Below are positions 43,479 through 52,593 of a DNA stretch of 64,000 bases, one piece after another. How positions within the stretch are numbered: the stretch's first letter is position 1; each line of letters opens with the position of its first letter. Under the pieces are notes generated by a model. The model ran no database searches and was not told the DNA's origin. It saw only the letters and a program-made list of their open reading frames with translations. A program made the position numbers and the translations under genes. The stretch spans positions 3,720,001-3,784,000 of the forward strand of contig NZ_CP072852.1 in NCBI RefSeq assembly GCF_017948265.1, read 5' to 3'. This DNA is from Rhodoferax sp. PAMC 29310 (lineage in GTDB: Bacteria > Pseudomonadota > Gammaproteobacteria > Burkholderiales > Burkholderiaceae_C).

Positions 43479-44693
43479 GTGCCTGTTTACTCCTTTGAAG
43501 CCCTCACGGCCGACGGCGACGCCCGCAAGGGCGTGATCGAGGCCGACTCCGCCAAGGCCGCGCGCGGCACCTTGCGCGGCCAGTCGCTCGTGCCACTCCG
43601 GGTCGAGTCGGTCAGCGCAGGCGAGGCGCAATCGACGGGCCAGGGGCTCAGGCGCCGGGCGTTCAACGCGTCAGGCTTGAGCATCTGGACGCGTCAGTTG
43701 GCGGGGTTGGTGTCTGCCGGCCTGCCGCTGGAGCGGGCTTTGAGCTCTCTCTCCGACGAGGCCGAAACCGAGGCGCAGCGGCATTTGGTGGCGACCCTGC
43801 GCGCCGAGGTGAATGGCGGCTCGACCTTCGCCAAGGCGCTGGCGCAGCACCCGCGCGAGTTTTCCCCTGTTTTCGGGGCTGTCATTGGTGCAGGCGAGCA
43901 AGGTGGCGACCTCGGGCTGGTGCTGGAGCGTTTGGCCGACGATCTGGAGGAGCAGCAAGCCCTCAAGGCAAAGCTCATTGGCGCCGCAGCCTATCCTGCC
44001 ATCGTGACGGTGGTCGCTATCGTGATCGTGATCTTTCTTGTGACCTACGTCGTGCCGCAGGTGGCGCAGGTCTTTGTTGGCAGCAAGCGGGCGCTGCCCT
44101 TACTGACCGTCATCATGATCAGTGTGAGTGACCTGGTGCGCAGCTACGGTTGGCTGATGCTGATGGCCGTGATAGCTGCTGGCATTGCAGCCCGGCTGGC
44201 CCTGGCCCAGGCTGCGCTCAGGGAACGGTTTGACGCGGCGTTTTTGACCTTGCCGGTGCTGGGCACGCTGGCACGCAGCTACAACACGGCGCGCTTTGCC
44301 AGCACGCTGGCCATGCTGGCAGCGGCCGGCGTTCCAATTCTGAAGGCCTTACAGGCCGCCGCGGAAACCCTGTCCAACCGCGCCATGCGCGCCGACGCGC
44401 TTGACGCACTGGTGCTGGTGCGCGAGGGCGCGCCGCTGGCCTCCGCGCTGGCTCAGAAAAAGCGTTTTCCGGGCTTGTTGGCCATGTTTGCACGGTTGGG
44501 CGAGCAAACCGGGCAACTGCCACAGATGCTGCAGCGCGCTGCCAAGCAACTGAGTACCGATGTGCAGCGCCGTGCCATGTCGCTGGCCACCATCCTGGAG
44601 CCCTTGCTGATTGTGGCGATGGGCGTGGTGGTGATGCTGATTGTGCTGGCCGTTCTCCTGCCCATCATCCAGCTCAATCAACTGGTCAAGTAG
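43479..44693 (+). CDS. gspF: Type II secretion system inner-membrane protein GspF
   Basis: A 404-residue platform protein. The N-terminal part PVYSFEALTADGDARKGVIEADSA is typical; two T2SSF domains follow (LSIWTRQLAGLVSAGLPLERAL, then YNTARFASTLAMLAAAGVPILKAL). Three transmembrane helices end each half or the protein (IVIVIFLVTYVVPQVAQVF; MLIVLAVLLPII). GTG 43479 is the start. It follows the gspE remnant, so the secretion machine lacks its ATPase unless another copy exists elsewhere. Confidence 0.93.
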   Translation: MPVYSFEALTADGDARKGVIEADSAKAARGTLRGQSLVPLRVESVSAGEAQSTGQGLRRRAFNASGLSIWTRQLAGLVSAGLPLERALSSLSDEAETEAQRHLVATLRAEVNGGSTFAKALAQHPREFSPVFGAVIGAGEQGGDLGLVLERLADDLEEQQALKAKLIGAAAYPAIVTVVAIVIVIFLVTYVVPQVAQVFVGSKRALPLLTVIMISVSDLVRSYGWLMLMAVIAAGIAARLALAQAALRERFDAAFLTLPVLGTLARSYNTARFASTLAMLAAAGVPILKALQAAAETLSNRAMRADALDALVLVREGAPLASALAQKKRFPGLLAMFARLGEQTGQLPQMLQRAAKQLSTDVQRRAMSLATILEPLLIVAMGVVVMLIVLAVLLPIIQLNQLVK

Positions 44694-44709
44694 CGAACGG
44701 GGCCGCCGT

Positions 44710-45936
44710 TCACGTCGCGCTGGCCAGGGCGGACGGTCGCCGCACAGGGACTAAGAACCAGGCAAACGCCAGCACCTGAGCCCCCAGCAGACCGCCTAGC
44801 GTCGTCCGAAAGGCATCGGCACGGCTCAGGCCGCTGGCGGCAAAGGCTTCCACGGCGGTGCCAAACCCCCATTGCAGCCCAAAGGCGCCAATGAACACCA
44901 TCAGGTTCAGGGCTGTGTTCACCCGCCCCGAGATGCTGATCGGAAAGGAGGCGGTGAGCTGGGAGTAAGCAATATTGCCGAGGCTGAAAGAGATACCCAG
45001 CAGCGGCCACAGCAGGGCCGGTGGCGCCAGGTTCATGACCAGGCACAGCTCCACCAGCAACGCCAGGCCCATGCCGGCGGTCAATAAAGCCATGGGCGGC
45101 ACGCCCCGGCGCGACAGCCACGTCGAGCAGGTGGCCACAAAAATGAAGCCAGCCAGCATCGCCACGCCCAACATGAACAAAATTTCAGCGGCGGTGGTGC
45201 GGCTGGCGCCGTTCACCTCCATCAACCAGGGTACAACCCACAAGCCTTGAATGGCCATGTAGCCACCCACGATCAGGCAGCCCTGAGGCGCGAACCGCCA
45301 GAATTGGCGGCTGGTGTAAATGTCGCCCAGCGACCTGATTTGTTGCGACAGGGTGGCGTGGGGGCCGTGCACGGGTTGGTCCGGCACGCGCATCAACATC
45401 GCAGCGGTGAGCACCAACAGTCCCGCACACAAGAAGAACACACCTCGCCAGCCCAGCAGCGGCAAGGCTGCCGCCACTGGCAGGCTCGCGGACAAGGCGC
45501 CCAAGCCACCAGCGACCATGATGGTGGCCGTGAGGGCGGGCAAGCGCTGCACTGGGAACCATTGGCTGAAGGCCTTGAAACTGCCCATCAGGCAGGCAGA
45601 CACGCCCAAGCCAATCAAGGCGCGCGCCACTGCCAGCGATTCCAGTGATTGACCGAGGCCAAAGAGGGCGCAACCCGCAGCGGCCACCAGCAGCAAAGCG
45701 GCCTCTACCCGGCGGGGGCCAAAACGGTCCAGCAGCAGGCCCAACGGCAGTTGAAAGAGGCCAAACGCCAGCAGATAGGCCGAGGTCAGCAGGCCCAAGC
45801 CGGCGGCTGACACGTTCAGTTCGCGCATCAACTCAGGCGCGATTACTGCATTCACACTGCGAAGGCCATAAGACAAGAAGTAGCCGGCCGCGTAGGCGGG
45901 AACCAGCCGAATCCAAAGGCGATAAAAATCATTCAT
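44710..45936 (-). CDS. MFS transporter
   Basis: A 408-residue protein with twelve predicted helices. After helix 1 comes GYFLSYGLRSVNAVIAPEL; the A-motif is LGLLLDRFGPRRVE between helices 2 and 3, and a LIGLGVSACLMGSFKAFSQWFP segment lies in helix 4-5. The pattern resembles nitrate/nitrite- or sugar-acid-type MFS proteins, but substrate is not inferable. Convergent with gspF. Confidence 0.87.
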   Translation of the reverse strand: MNDFYRLWIRLVPAYAAGYFLSYGLRSVNAVIAPELMRELNVSAAGLGLLTSAYLLAFGLFQLPLGLLLDRFGPRRVEAALLLVAAAGCALFGLGQSLESLAVARALIGLGVSACLMGSFKAFSQWFPVQRLPALTATIMVAGGLGALSASLPVAAALPLLGWRGVFFLCAGLLVLTAAMLMRVPDQPVHGPHATLSQQIRSLGDIYTSRQFWRFAPQGCLIVGGYMAIQGLWVVPWLMEVNGASRTTAAEILFMLGVAMLAGFIFVATCSTWLSRRGVPPMALLTAGMGLALLVELCLVMNLAPPALLWPLLGISFSLGNIAYSQLTASFPISISGRVNTALNLMVFIGAFGLQWGFGTAVEAFAASGLSRADAFRTTLGGLLGAQVLAFAWFLVPVRRPSALASAT

Positions 45937-46030
45937 GGCGGGATTGTCGTGGAAACCGCCGGGTGCGGCAGGCGCTCAGCCCCGCACCTGCCAACACGAC
46001 GATCGCGAGGTCGGCGACCGGCACGAGGGC

Positions 46031-46519
46031 CTAGTCGACCAGTGTCATTTGGCCGCGAATTTCACCGCCAGGATGGGTCGCCGTGTGAATGTTGGCATAC
46101 CAGCGTCCCGCCAGCAGATCGGCGGTCTGTGCCGGGTTCAGCGTGGCGCGCCCTTGACCGGGATTCTGGAGCGGGATGCTCATCGACAGACTGGGCCCGG
46201 CATTGCGACCCATGGGGGCCGGGCCATGGAAGTGAGCGGCCGTGGCAGGGCCGCTCAGCCCGGCATAGGAAAGCCGCCAGCGAAACAGCCCCGTGTTTTT
46301 GTCCAGGACGGCATCGACTCGCCCGGTCGCCGCTGTGCTGACCGTTGGCACCTCATTCGTGCCAGTCAATTGGGTGGTGAATGCGGCCAGGTGCGGGTCG
46401 GGCCGCATCACGCTGCAACCTGCCAGCAGAAGTAACAGCGCGACCGGCACAAACCGATCCCGAGCAAGGAGAGCACATGACATAAAACGGGCTTTCCGTG
46501 AGGGGGTGGATGGAAACAT
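46031..46519 (-). CDS. CHRD-domain lipoprotein
   Basis: A 162-residue protein. LLLLLAGCSV is a lipobox (Cys near residue 35). The CHRD domain follows: TTQLTGTNEVPTVSTAATGR, FRWRLSYAGLSGPATAAHFHGPA, then ADLLAGRWYANIHTATHPGGEIRGQ. CHRD proteins are extracytoplasmic and of unknown role. ATG 46483 would give a more typical signal length than ATG 46519. Confidence 0.88.
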   Translation of the reverse strand: MFPSTPSRKARFMSCALLARDRFVPVALLLLLAGCSVMRPDPHLAAFTTQLTGTNEVPTVSTAATGRVDAVLDKNTGLFRWRLSYAGLSGPATAAHFHGPAPMGRNAGPSLSMSIPLQNPGQGRATLNPAQTADLLAGRWYANIHTATHPGGEIRGQMTLVD

Positions 46520-46627
46520 GCCGAACCAGTTTAGGGTTCACAGGCGCAGATGTCCTCATTTTGTCTTGTTTTTGTGTAACACAATGTCCATTTTGCTCTT
46601 GCCCAGCTTGCGTAGGTCGCTATTGTT

Positions 46628-46656
46628 TTGATACCATTAAAGTGGTGAGATACATT
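46628..46656 (+). promoter_or_regulatory. Candidate sigma-70 promoter upstream of gph
   Basis: TTGATA (46628-46633) and TACATT (46651-46656) are separated by 17 bp, so transcription would begin near 46663 and enter the terminator-like hairpin at 46719 before gph. Confidence 0.4.
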
Positions 46657-46718
46657 GCGCCCTGGGTGCCAGAATTCGTTTGGCTTCGCGTTGTTTTCTA
46701 TACTCACCAATCTTTGAT

Positions 46719-46747
46719 GGGCCGAATCGGTGGCCCGCTTTTTTTTT
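46719..46747 (+). terminator. Intrinsic terminator or attenuator just before gph
   Basis: GGGCC, an 8-nt loop, GGCCC, then GC and nine T. It ends 11 bp before the gph GTG. No plus-strand gene ends here, so it may regulate entry into gph. Confidence 0.65.
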
Positions 46748-46758
46748 GAGGTGAGTCT

Positions 46759-47460
46759 GTGCTGAATTTGTCAAATATTGATGCGGTCATTGTGGATCTG
46801 GACGGAACCATGGTGGATACGCTAGGGGACTTTCGTGTGGCGCTCAACGCCATGCTGGGTGACTTGCCGCCCCCGTATGCCTCGCAACAGGTTGATCAAG
46901 CCACAGTAGAGCGCCTGGTGGGGAAAGGATCTGAGCACCTGATCAAAAGTGTTCTGGCTTTGCTGGGCAACGATACGCCGAAGGACGGAGTTGCCCAGCG
47001 GGAGTCTTTGTATCTACACGCGTGGGAAAGCTATCAACGTCATTACGCTCGTGTCAATGGTCAGTTCTCAACGGTTTATCCCGGTGTGCTGCGGGGTTTG
47101 CAACAACTGCAGGCCAAGGGCCTGCGCCTGGCCTGTTTGACTAACAAACCAACTGAATTTGCCTTGACGCTGCTGAGGCATAAGGGCTTGGACGGGTTTT
47201 TTGAAATGACTTTTGGGGGCGACGCGTTCGAGAAGAAAAAACCTGACCCCATGCCGCTGATCAAAACCTGTGAGGCCTTGGGGGTCCGCACCGAACGCAC
47301 CTTGATGATTGGTGACTCCAGCAACGACGCCCAAGCCGCCCGTGCCGCAGGCTGCCCGGTGGTGTTGGTCACCTACGGCTACAACCACGGTCAATCTGTT
47401 CGCGAGGTGGATGCCGACGGATTGGTCGACGCTTTGGATCAGCTAACTGCCACGCTCTGA
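46759..47460 (+). CDS. gph: Phosphoglycolate phosphatase (HAD family)
   Basis: A 233-residue HAD hydrolase that removes phosphate from 2-phosphoglycolate. VDLDGTMVDT holds the nucleophile Asp13 and acid/base Asp15, CLTNKP motif II, KKPDPMPL motif III Lys, and MIGDSSNDAQAARAAGC motif IV. GTG 46759 with GAGGTGA upstream is the start. Relatives have rpe-gph-trpE-trpG in line; here 6.8 kb of other genes follow rpe, and a chemoreceptor and CHI-like gene separate gph from trpE. Confidence 0.9.
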   Translation: MLNLSNIDAVIVDLDGTMVDTLGDFRVALNAMLGDLPPPYASQQVDQATVERLVGKGSEHLIKSVLALLGNDTPKDGVAQRESLYLHAWESYQRHYARVNGQFSTVYPGVLRGLQQLQAKGLRLACLTNKPTEFALTLLRHKGLDGFFEMTFGGDAFEKKKPDPMPLIKTCEALGVRTERTLMIGDSSNDAQAARAAGCPVVLVTYGYNHGQSVREVDADGLVDALDQLTATL

Positions 47461-47484
47461 GGAGGGCATGGCAGCTCAGGCCAT

Positions 47485-49305
47485 TTAGAAGCTTTCCCAG
47501 TCGTCGTTGTCATTGGCGGGCGTGGGCTTGGCTGCAGGGGCTGGGCGCGCCACTTTATGGGCAATCGACGCGCTGGCAGGTTTCACGGCCGGTCTGGCCG
47601 TGTGTGCGGCGGCGGCGTGTCCGCGTGCCGCCGCGCCTTGAGCGGTGCCAGCAGCGCGTCGCTCCGTTCCCTTGAAGGGCGGGGTGTTGGGTTTGTGGGA
47701 CCGAACGGACGCGCTGGTGGTCACGACGCCGCGCGCACCATGGTCATTGGCGCCTAATTTGAAAACAGCCACGGTTTGAACCAGTTCCTGGGCTTGCGAT
47801 CTCAGGCTGCTTGCCGCGGCCGCCATTTCTTCAACCAAAGCTGCATTTTGTTGTGTGGTTTGGTCCATGCGAGTCACGGCCAGCCCGACCTGCGAGACGC
47901 CTGTGCTTTGTTCCACACTGGCGGCGCTGATTTCACCCATGATGTCAGTCACGCGGCGGATGCTGCTGACGACTTCGGTCATGGTCGTCCCCGCCTTATC
48001 GACCAGCGCGCTGCCGTGCTCAACCCGCTCCACGCTGGCGTTGATCAGGGTCTTGATCTCTTTGGCTGCATCAGCGGATCGCCCGGCCAGACTGCGCACC
48101 TCAGAGGCCACGACCGCAAACCCGCGGCCCTGTTCCCCGGCGCGCGCGGCTTCCACGGCAGCATTGAGCGCCAGAATGTTGGTTTGAAAGGCAATGCCAT
48201 CAATCACTTGAATGATGTCTGAGATCTTGCGCGAGCTCTCGTTGATGCCTTTCATGGTCTCCACCACCTGGTTCACCACCTGGCCACCTTGAATGGCCAC
48301 GGTGCTGGCGCTCTGGGCAAGTTGGTTGGCCTGGCCGGCGTTGTCTGCGTTTTGCTTGACCGTGGCGCTAAGTTCTTCCATGGACGACGCGGTGGCTTCC
48401 AGCGCGCTGGCTTGCTGTTCAGTTCGGCTGGACAAGTCATTGTTGCCCTGTGCGATTTCGCCGCTGGCAGTGGCCACACTTTCGGACCCAATGCGCACTT
48501 CGCCAACGATGTGGGCAAACCGATCGCGCATGGATTTGATGGCATGCAGCAGACTGCTTTCGTCCCCCGGTTTCAGGGTGACCTCAACTGAGAGATCTCC
48601 GTCCGCTATGCGGTGCGTGATTTCGGCCGCCTCGGCGGGCTCGCAACCCAGTTGTTTCAGAATCCCACGGGAAATCAGCAAGCCGATGCCAAGGAGAATG
48701 CCGCCCAGCACGAGCGCGCTGATTGCAAAATAGATCAGCCGTTCGGCAATCACCGAGTCCACTGTGCCCACGTAGACGCCGGAACCAATAATCCATCCCC
48801 AAGGGGCAAACCCTTTCACGTAGGACACTTTGAGAACCGGCTTTTCACTGCCGGGTTTGGGCCACATGTAGTCCACAAAGCCAGCGCCGCTGGCTGTGAC
48901 AACCTTTACAAATGAGACGAAGAGCTGGGTCCCGTTGGTGTCCTTTGTTTCGGTGAGATCCTTGCCCTCCAGTTCTGGCTTGATCGGATGCATGACCATC
49001 TTGGGTTGCATGTCGTTGATCCAGAAATACTCATTGCCACTGTAGCGCAGGTTTCTCAGCGCCTCCATGGCGCCTAGCTTGGCATCTCCCTCAGGCATCG
49101 TGCCTTTGGCCACGAGGCTATGGAAGTGGGAGACCAAGCCATGGGCCGTCTCCACGGCCTGCTTGACCCCGTTTTGGCGCTCCTCCATGATTAACCGCCG
49201 TTCCGAGAAAAGGAATAGCGCACAAAGGACGATGATGCCCACCAAGGCGCTGACGATCAGGAACCCCAGTTTTTTAGCGATGCTCATGGAGGAGAAATTG
49301 AACAT
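47485..49305 (-). CDS. Methyl-accepting chemotaxis protein, single Cache type, with C-terminal DWESF tether
   Basis: 606 residues, starting at 49305 where GGAAAC precedes. Helix 1 is [19 protein letters not shown]; the periplasmic part is a single Cache domain ([21 protein letters not shown], then [14 protein letters not shown]); helix 2 is near [21 protein letters not shown] follows, then the signalling tip (the [28 protein letters not shown] region, where CheA/CheW bind). An Ala/Pro-rich linker ends in DDDWESF-type sequence (NDDWESF), the xWxxF pentapeptide that binds CheR. Ligand unknown; Cache domains of this sort bind small acids. Confidence 0.93.
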   Translation of the reverse strand: MFNFSSMSIAKKLGFLIVSALVGIIVLCALFLFSERRLIMEERQNGVKQAVETAHGLVSHFHSLVAKGTMPEGDAKLGAMEALRNLRYSGNEYFWINDMQPKMVMHPIKPELEGKDLTETKDTNGTQLFVSFVKVVTASGAGFVDYMWPKPGSEKPVLKVSYVKGFAPWGWIIGSGVYVGTVDSVIAERLIYFAISALVLGGILLGIGLLISRGILKQLGCEPAEAAEITHRIADGDLSVEVTLKPGDESSLLHAIKSMRDRFAHIVGEVRIGSESVATASGEIAQGNNDLSSRTEQQASALEATASSMEELSATVKQNADNAGQANQLAQSASTVAIQGGQVVNQVVETMKGINESSRKISDIIQVIDGIAFQTNILALNAAVEAARAGEQGRGFAVVASEVRSLAGRSADAAKEIKTLINASVERVEHGSALVDKAGTTMTEVVSSIRRVTDIMGEISAASVEQSTGVSQVGLAVTRMDQTTQQNAALVEEMAAAASSLRSQAQELVQTVAVFKLGANDHGARGVVTTSASVRSHKPNTPPFKGTERRAAGTAQGAAARGHAAAAHTARPAVKPASASIAHKVARPAPAAKPTPANDNDDWESF

Positions 49306-49489
49306 GACGACGTTTCCTTTTTTTTTAGTTGGCGCTGGCTTGACCCCACTGTTCCAACGTGGTTGCAGGCCGTGCTTTTGAACGCGTTCTGTAGGCCTGC
49401 TGGACAAACGGACCCACGCTCGACGATTTCGTCAGCGGACCCATCTGTCTAGTTTCTGTCAAGCGCGCGTTATGCCACGCCGAATCAGT

Positions 49490-50074
49490 CTACTTGATTC
49501 CCAGCAGCGCATCCTTGAGTTTGTGATCTGCTGGAGCCTGGCCCAGCCAGATCAGCATCATGGCTTTGAAAAACTCGGGTTCTTTAAACGATTCCCCCTG
49601 CACCTCCCCTTTGACGGTGATAACGGTGCCAGTTCCGGGCACCCAATCAATCAAAAAGCTGTCGCCCTCGACCAACGTTTTGTGCGATGCAAATATCTCC
49701 CCCATCCGGATCAAGCCAGGAATGAGTTTGGACATGGCGGCTTTCTCCATGTTGTCTTCCATGCCACGCGTAAGCAGTTTTCCGAGCTCCCGGGCATCAA
49801 TAGTTCTGAGCATGGTGACGCTCAGGCGCTTGGGCCCTGGCTGGTTGATGACCTCGTCGGGCGTGTTGGCCACTTTGCCAAGGTAAAGACCCGCAACGTA
49901 GACCTTGAAAATTGTTTTGTAACGTGTTCCCGCGCCATTGAGTTGGAGTTTGCTGCCACTTAACTCGGTTCGGTCTTCCAGCTTGACGCCGTTGACCTCC
50001 ACGGTGGCTGCCATGCTGCTGATTGAGATTAGGGTGGCCAAAGCGGCGGCCAGCAAAGTGGGGATGAGTTTCAT
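49490..50074 (-). CDS. Secreted chalcone-isomerase-like protein
   Basis: A 194-residue protein; start at 50074 gives a signal peptide (IPTLLAAALATLISISSMAA). The body is CHI-like: VEVNGVKLEDRTELSGSKL, LNGAGTRYKTIFKVYVAGLYL, and FLIDWVPGTGTVI, ending near EFFKAMMLIWLGQAPAD. Bacterial members are periplasmic and not proven isomerases. Divergent from trpE, 350 bp away. Confidence 0.88.
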   Translation of the reverse strand: MKLIPTLLAAALATLISISSMAATVEVNGVKLEDRTELSGSKLQLNGAGTRYKTIFKVYVAGLYLGKVANTPDEVINQPGPKRLSVTMLRTIDARELGKLLTRGMEDNMEKAAMSKLIPGLIRMGEIFASHKTLVEGDSFLIDWVPGTGTVITVKGEVQGESFKEPEFFKAMMLIWLGQAPADHKLKDALLGIK

Positions 50075-50217
50075 GGGACTCCAGTAAAATAGAACGACCG
50101 TACTTTTTAGACGTTGAATTGTCAGCCGCTTTGACGCCGGACACATCAGGGTTTTCGAGCGGTAATGCAGCATTCCGCAAGCAGTTGGAGGCGGGCGAGC
50201 TTTGCTACACTTCGATC

Positions 50218-50307
50218 ATGTTCATACACCGCATCCGCACCACAGGTCTTAGCGACCGGGGAGCCTGGCTTTGGCGTCCCCAGCCAGCGCCACAGGCTCA
50301 CGCCTGA
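50218..50307 (+). promoter_or_regulatory. Candidate trp leader peptide and attenuator before trpE
   Basis: A 29-codon ORF ends in GAWLWRPQPAPQAHA, with two Trp codons separated by one Leu. Around the Trp codons GAGCCTG (50261-50267) can pair with CAGGCTC (50291-50297), which could instead pair with GAGCCCTG further on (50356-50363). A perfect GCAGCAC/GTGCTGC hairpin follows. This is the layout of a Trp-sensing leader. There is no clear SD before the ATG, and the last hairpin has only a weak CCCG/CGGG stem with TTTT, so the call is tentative. Confidence 0.4.
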
Positions 50308-50422
50308 TCCCTGTTGATATGAACCGCAGCACCGCGTGCTGCTCTCCCGACTTTCCATGAGCCCTGGCCCCGAAGTCCCGGCTGCGCGCAAAGAACGGGT
50401 TTTGATCTGAAAGACCTTTTTC

Positions 50423-51934
50423 GTGATTTCTGAACTCGAATTCAAGAGCCTTAGTGCTCAAGGCTACAACCGCATTCCACTGATGGCAGAGGCCTTTGCC
50501 GACCTGGAAACGCCTTTGTCGCTGTACCTCAAACTGGCGCACTCGAAAGACGGCGGCAACTACAGCTTCTTGCTGGAGTCCGTGGTCGGTGGGGAGCGAT
50601 TTGGCCGGTACAGCTTCATCGGCTTGCCGGCGCGCACCTTGGTGCGCTCCATGGGTTTTGGCGCTGAGGCCCGCACCGATGTCGTGACTGATGGCGTGGT
50701 GACCGAAACCTCCACATTGAACCCGCTGGACTTCATTGCAGAGTACCAAAAGCGCTTCAAAGTGGCCCTGCGCCCCGGTATGCCTCGCTTTTGTGGCGGC
50801 TTGGCGGGCTATTTTGGCTATGACGCGGTGCGCTACATCGAGAAAAAGCTGGCGAATTCCTGCCCGCCAGACACCTTGGGTTGCCCGGACATTTTGTTGC
50901 TGCAATGCGAAGAATTGGCCGTGATCGACAACCTGTCCGGCAAGCTGTACTTGATGGTCTACGCCGACCCGGCTCAGCCTGAGGCTTACGCCAATGCCAA
51001 GAAGCGCTTGCGCGAACTCAAAGAGCAGCTGAAATACTCGGTGAGCGCTCCAGTGGTCAAACCGACAGCCAGCCACACAGCCGAGCGCGACTTTGCCAAG
51101 GCAGACTACATCGCCGCCGTGGAGCGTGCCAAGGAGATGATTGCGGGGGGTGACTTCATGCAGGTGCAGGTGGGGCAACGCATCAAGAAGCGCTACACCG
51201 AGTCGCCGCTGAGTTTGTACCGCGCCCTGCGTGCGCTCAACCCCAGCCCTTATATGTACTACTACCACTTTGGTGATTTCCATGTGGTGGGCGCGTCGCC
51301 CGAGATTCTGGTGCGCCAAGAGCAGATCACGTTGGACGGCAAGACCGAGCAAAAGGTCACGATTCGCCCACTCGCTGGTACACGCCCCCGTGGCGCCAGC
51401 CCTGAGTTGGACAAGGCGGCCGAGGCGGAATTGCTGAACGACCCCAAAGAACGCGCTGAACACGTGATGCTGATTGACCTTGCGCGCAATGACATTGGCC
51501 GCATCGCCCAGATTGGCAGCGTCAAGGTGACCGAGGCTTTTTGTGTGGAGCGCTACAGCCATGTGATGCACATCGTGAGCAATGTTGAAGGCACGCTCAA
51601 TGAGGGCATGACCAGCATGGATGTGCTCAAGGCAACCTTCCCGGCGGGCACGCTCACCGGCGCGCCCAAGGTGCACGCCATGGAGATCATCGACCAGCTG
51701 GAGCCCACCAAGCGGGGCTTGTACGGTGGGGCCTGCGGCTACCTGAGTTATGCGGGCGACATGGACGTGGCGATTGCCATTCGCACCGGCATCATCAAGG
51801 ACCAGACGCTGTACGTGCAGGCGGCCGCTGGGGTGGTGGCTGACTCGGTGCCCGAACTGGAGTGGAGGGAGACGGAGGCCAAGGCGCGTGCCTTGCTCAG
51901 GGCGTCGGAGCTGGTTGAGGAAGGACTGGAGTAA
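50423..51934 (+). CDS. trpE: Anthranilate synthase component I
   Basis: A 503-residue enzyme that converts chorismate to anthranilate using ammonia from TrpG. LLES near residue 51 belongs to the Trp-feedback site. The chorismate-binding domain has PSPYMYYYHFGDFHVVGASPE, IRPLAGTRPRG, ERAEHVMLIDLARNDIGRI, VMHIVSNVEG, FPAGTLTGAPK and GACGYLSYAGD. Start GTG 50423. Overall order is trpE-trpG, then ltaE and lysE, then trpD-trpC. A candidate leader lies upstream. Confidence 0.96.
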   Translation: MISELEFKSLSAQGYNRIPLMAEAFADLETPLSLYLKLAHSKDGGNYSFLLESVVGGERFGRYSFIGLPARTLVRSMGFGAEARTDVVTDGVVTETSTLNPLDFIAEYQKRFKVALRPGMPRFCGGLAGYFGYDAVRYIEKKLANSCPPDTLGCPDILLLQCEELAVIDNLSGKLYLMVYADPAQPEAYANAKKRLRELKEQLKYSVSAPVVKPTASHTAERDFAKADYIAAVERAKEMIAGGDFMQVQVGQRIKKRYTESPLSLYRALRALNPSPYMYYYHFGDFHVVGASPEILVRQEQITLDGKTEQKVTIRPLAGTRPRGASPELDKAAEAELLNDPKERAEHVMLIDLARNDIGRIAQIGSVKVTEAFCVERYSHVMHIVSNVEGTLNEGMTSMDVLKATFPAGTLTGAPKVHAMEIIDQLEPTKRGLYGGACGYLSYAGDMDVAIAIRTGIIKDQTLYVQAAAGVVADSVPELEWRETEAKARALLRASELVEEGLE

Positions 51935-51937
51935 ATC

Positions 51938-52534
51938 ATGAGCGCAAAAATCAAACTCCTGATGATCGACAACTACGACTCGTTCACTTACAACATCGTC
52001 CAGTACCTGGGCGAATTGGGAGCCGAGGTGGAGGTGGTTCGCAACGATGAAATCACGGTGGCTGACATCGACGCCCGTTTCAAGGCCGGGCAACTGGACC
52101 GCTTGGTGATCTCGCCCGGGCCTTGCTCGCCGGCCGAGGCGGGTATCTCGGTGGCGACGATTCAGCACTTTGCCGGCAAGTTGCCGATTCTGGGCGTGTG
52201 TCTGGGACATCAGTCGATTGGCGCAGCCTTTGGCGGCCAGATCGTGCGGGCCCAAGAGCTGATGCATGGCAAAACCAGCGTCATCACCACCACCCAAGAA
52301 GGGGTGTTTGCGGGCTTGCCCGAGAAGTTCACGGTGAACCGCTACCACTCGCTCTCGATTGACCGGGCAACCTGCCCGCCGTGTCTCAAGGTCACGGCGT
52401 GGACGGATGACGGCGAGATTCAGGGCGTGAAGCACACCTCACTCGACATTGAGGGCGTGCAGTTCCACCCGGAAAGTATTTTGACCGAGCACGGCCACGC
52501 GATGTTGCAGAACTTTCTCGCACCGCGTCCCTGA
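51938..52534 (+). CDS. trpG: Anthranilate synthase component II (glutamine amidotransferase)
   Basis: A 198-residue class I amidotransferase. [43 protein letters not shown] (nucleophile Cys) and [13 protein letters not shown] (His, Glu) form the triad. Separated from trpE by three bases. It feeds ammonia to TrpE; related PabA function in folate synthesis is common for a single copy. Confidence 0.96.
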   Translation: MSAKIKLLMIDNYDSFTYNIVQYLGELGAEVEVVRNDEITVADIDARFKAGQLDRLVISPGPCSPAEAGISVATIQHFAGKLPILGVCLGHQSIGAAFGGQIVRAQELMHGKTSVITTTQEGVFAGLPEKFTVNRYHSLSIDRATCPPCLKVTAWTDDGEIQGVKHTSLDIEGVQFHPESILTEHGHAMLQNFLAPRP

Positions 52535-52538
52535 TTTA

Positions 52539-52586
52539 ACTATGTAAAAAATAGCTGCTTGCGCACGACTGGCAAGGGCTGGAGGC
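52539..52586 (+). repeat. Palindromic element supplying the ltaE ribosome-binding site
   Basis: actatgtaaaaaatagct, then gcttgcgca, then caagggctggaggc. This is one of the two clearest copies. Its GGAGG (52581-52585) lies 8 nt before the ltaE ATG at 52594, so the element provides the Shine-Dalgarno sequence. Confidence 0.85.
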
Positions 52587-52593
52587 TGATTTG

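Noticed and set aside
50249-52435. 728-codon open frame on the minus strand opposite trpE and trpG
   Set aside because: It lies fully antisense to two certain genes, has His/Gln/Arg-rich non-globular composition typical of GC-rich antisense frames, and no RBS or motif.
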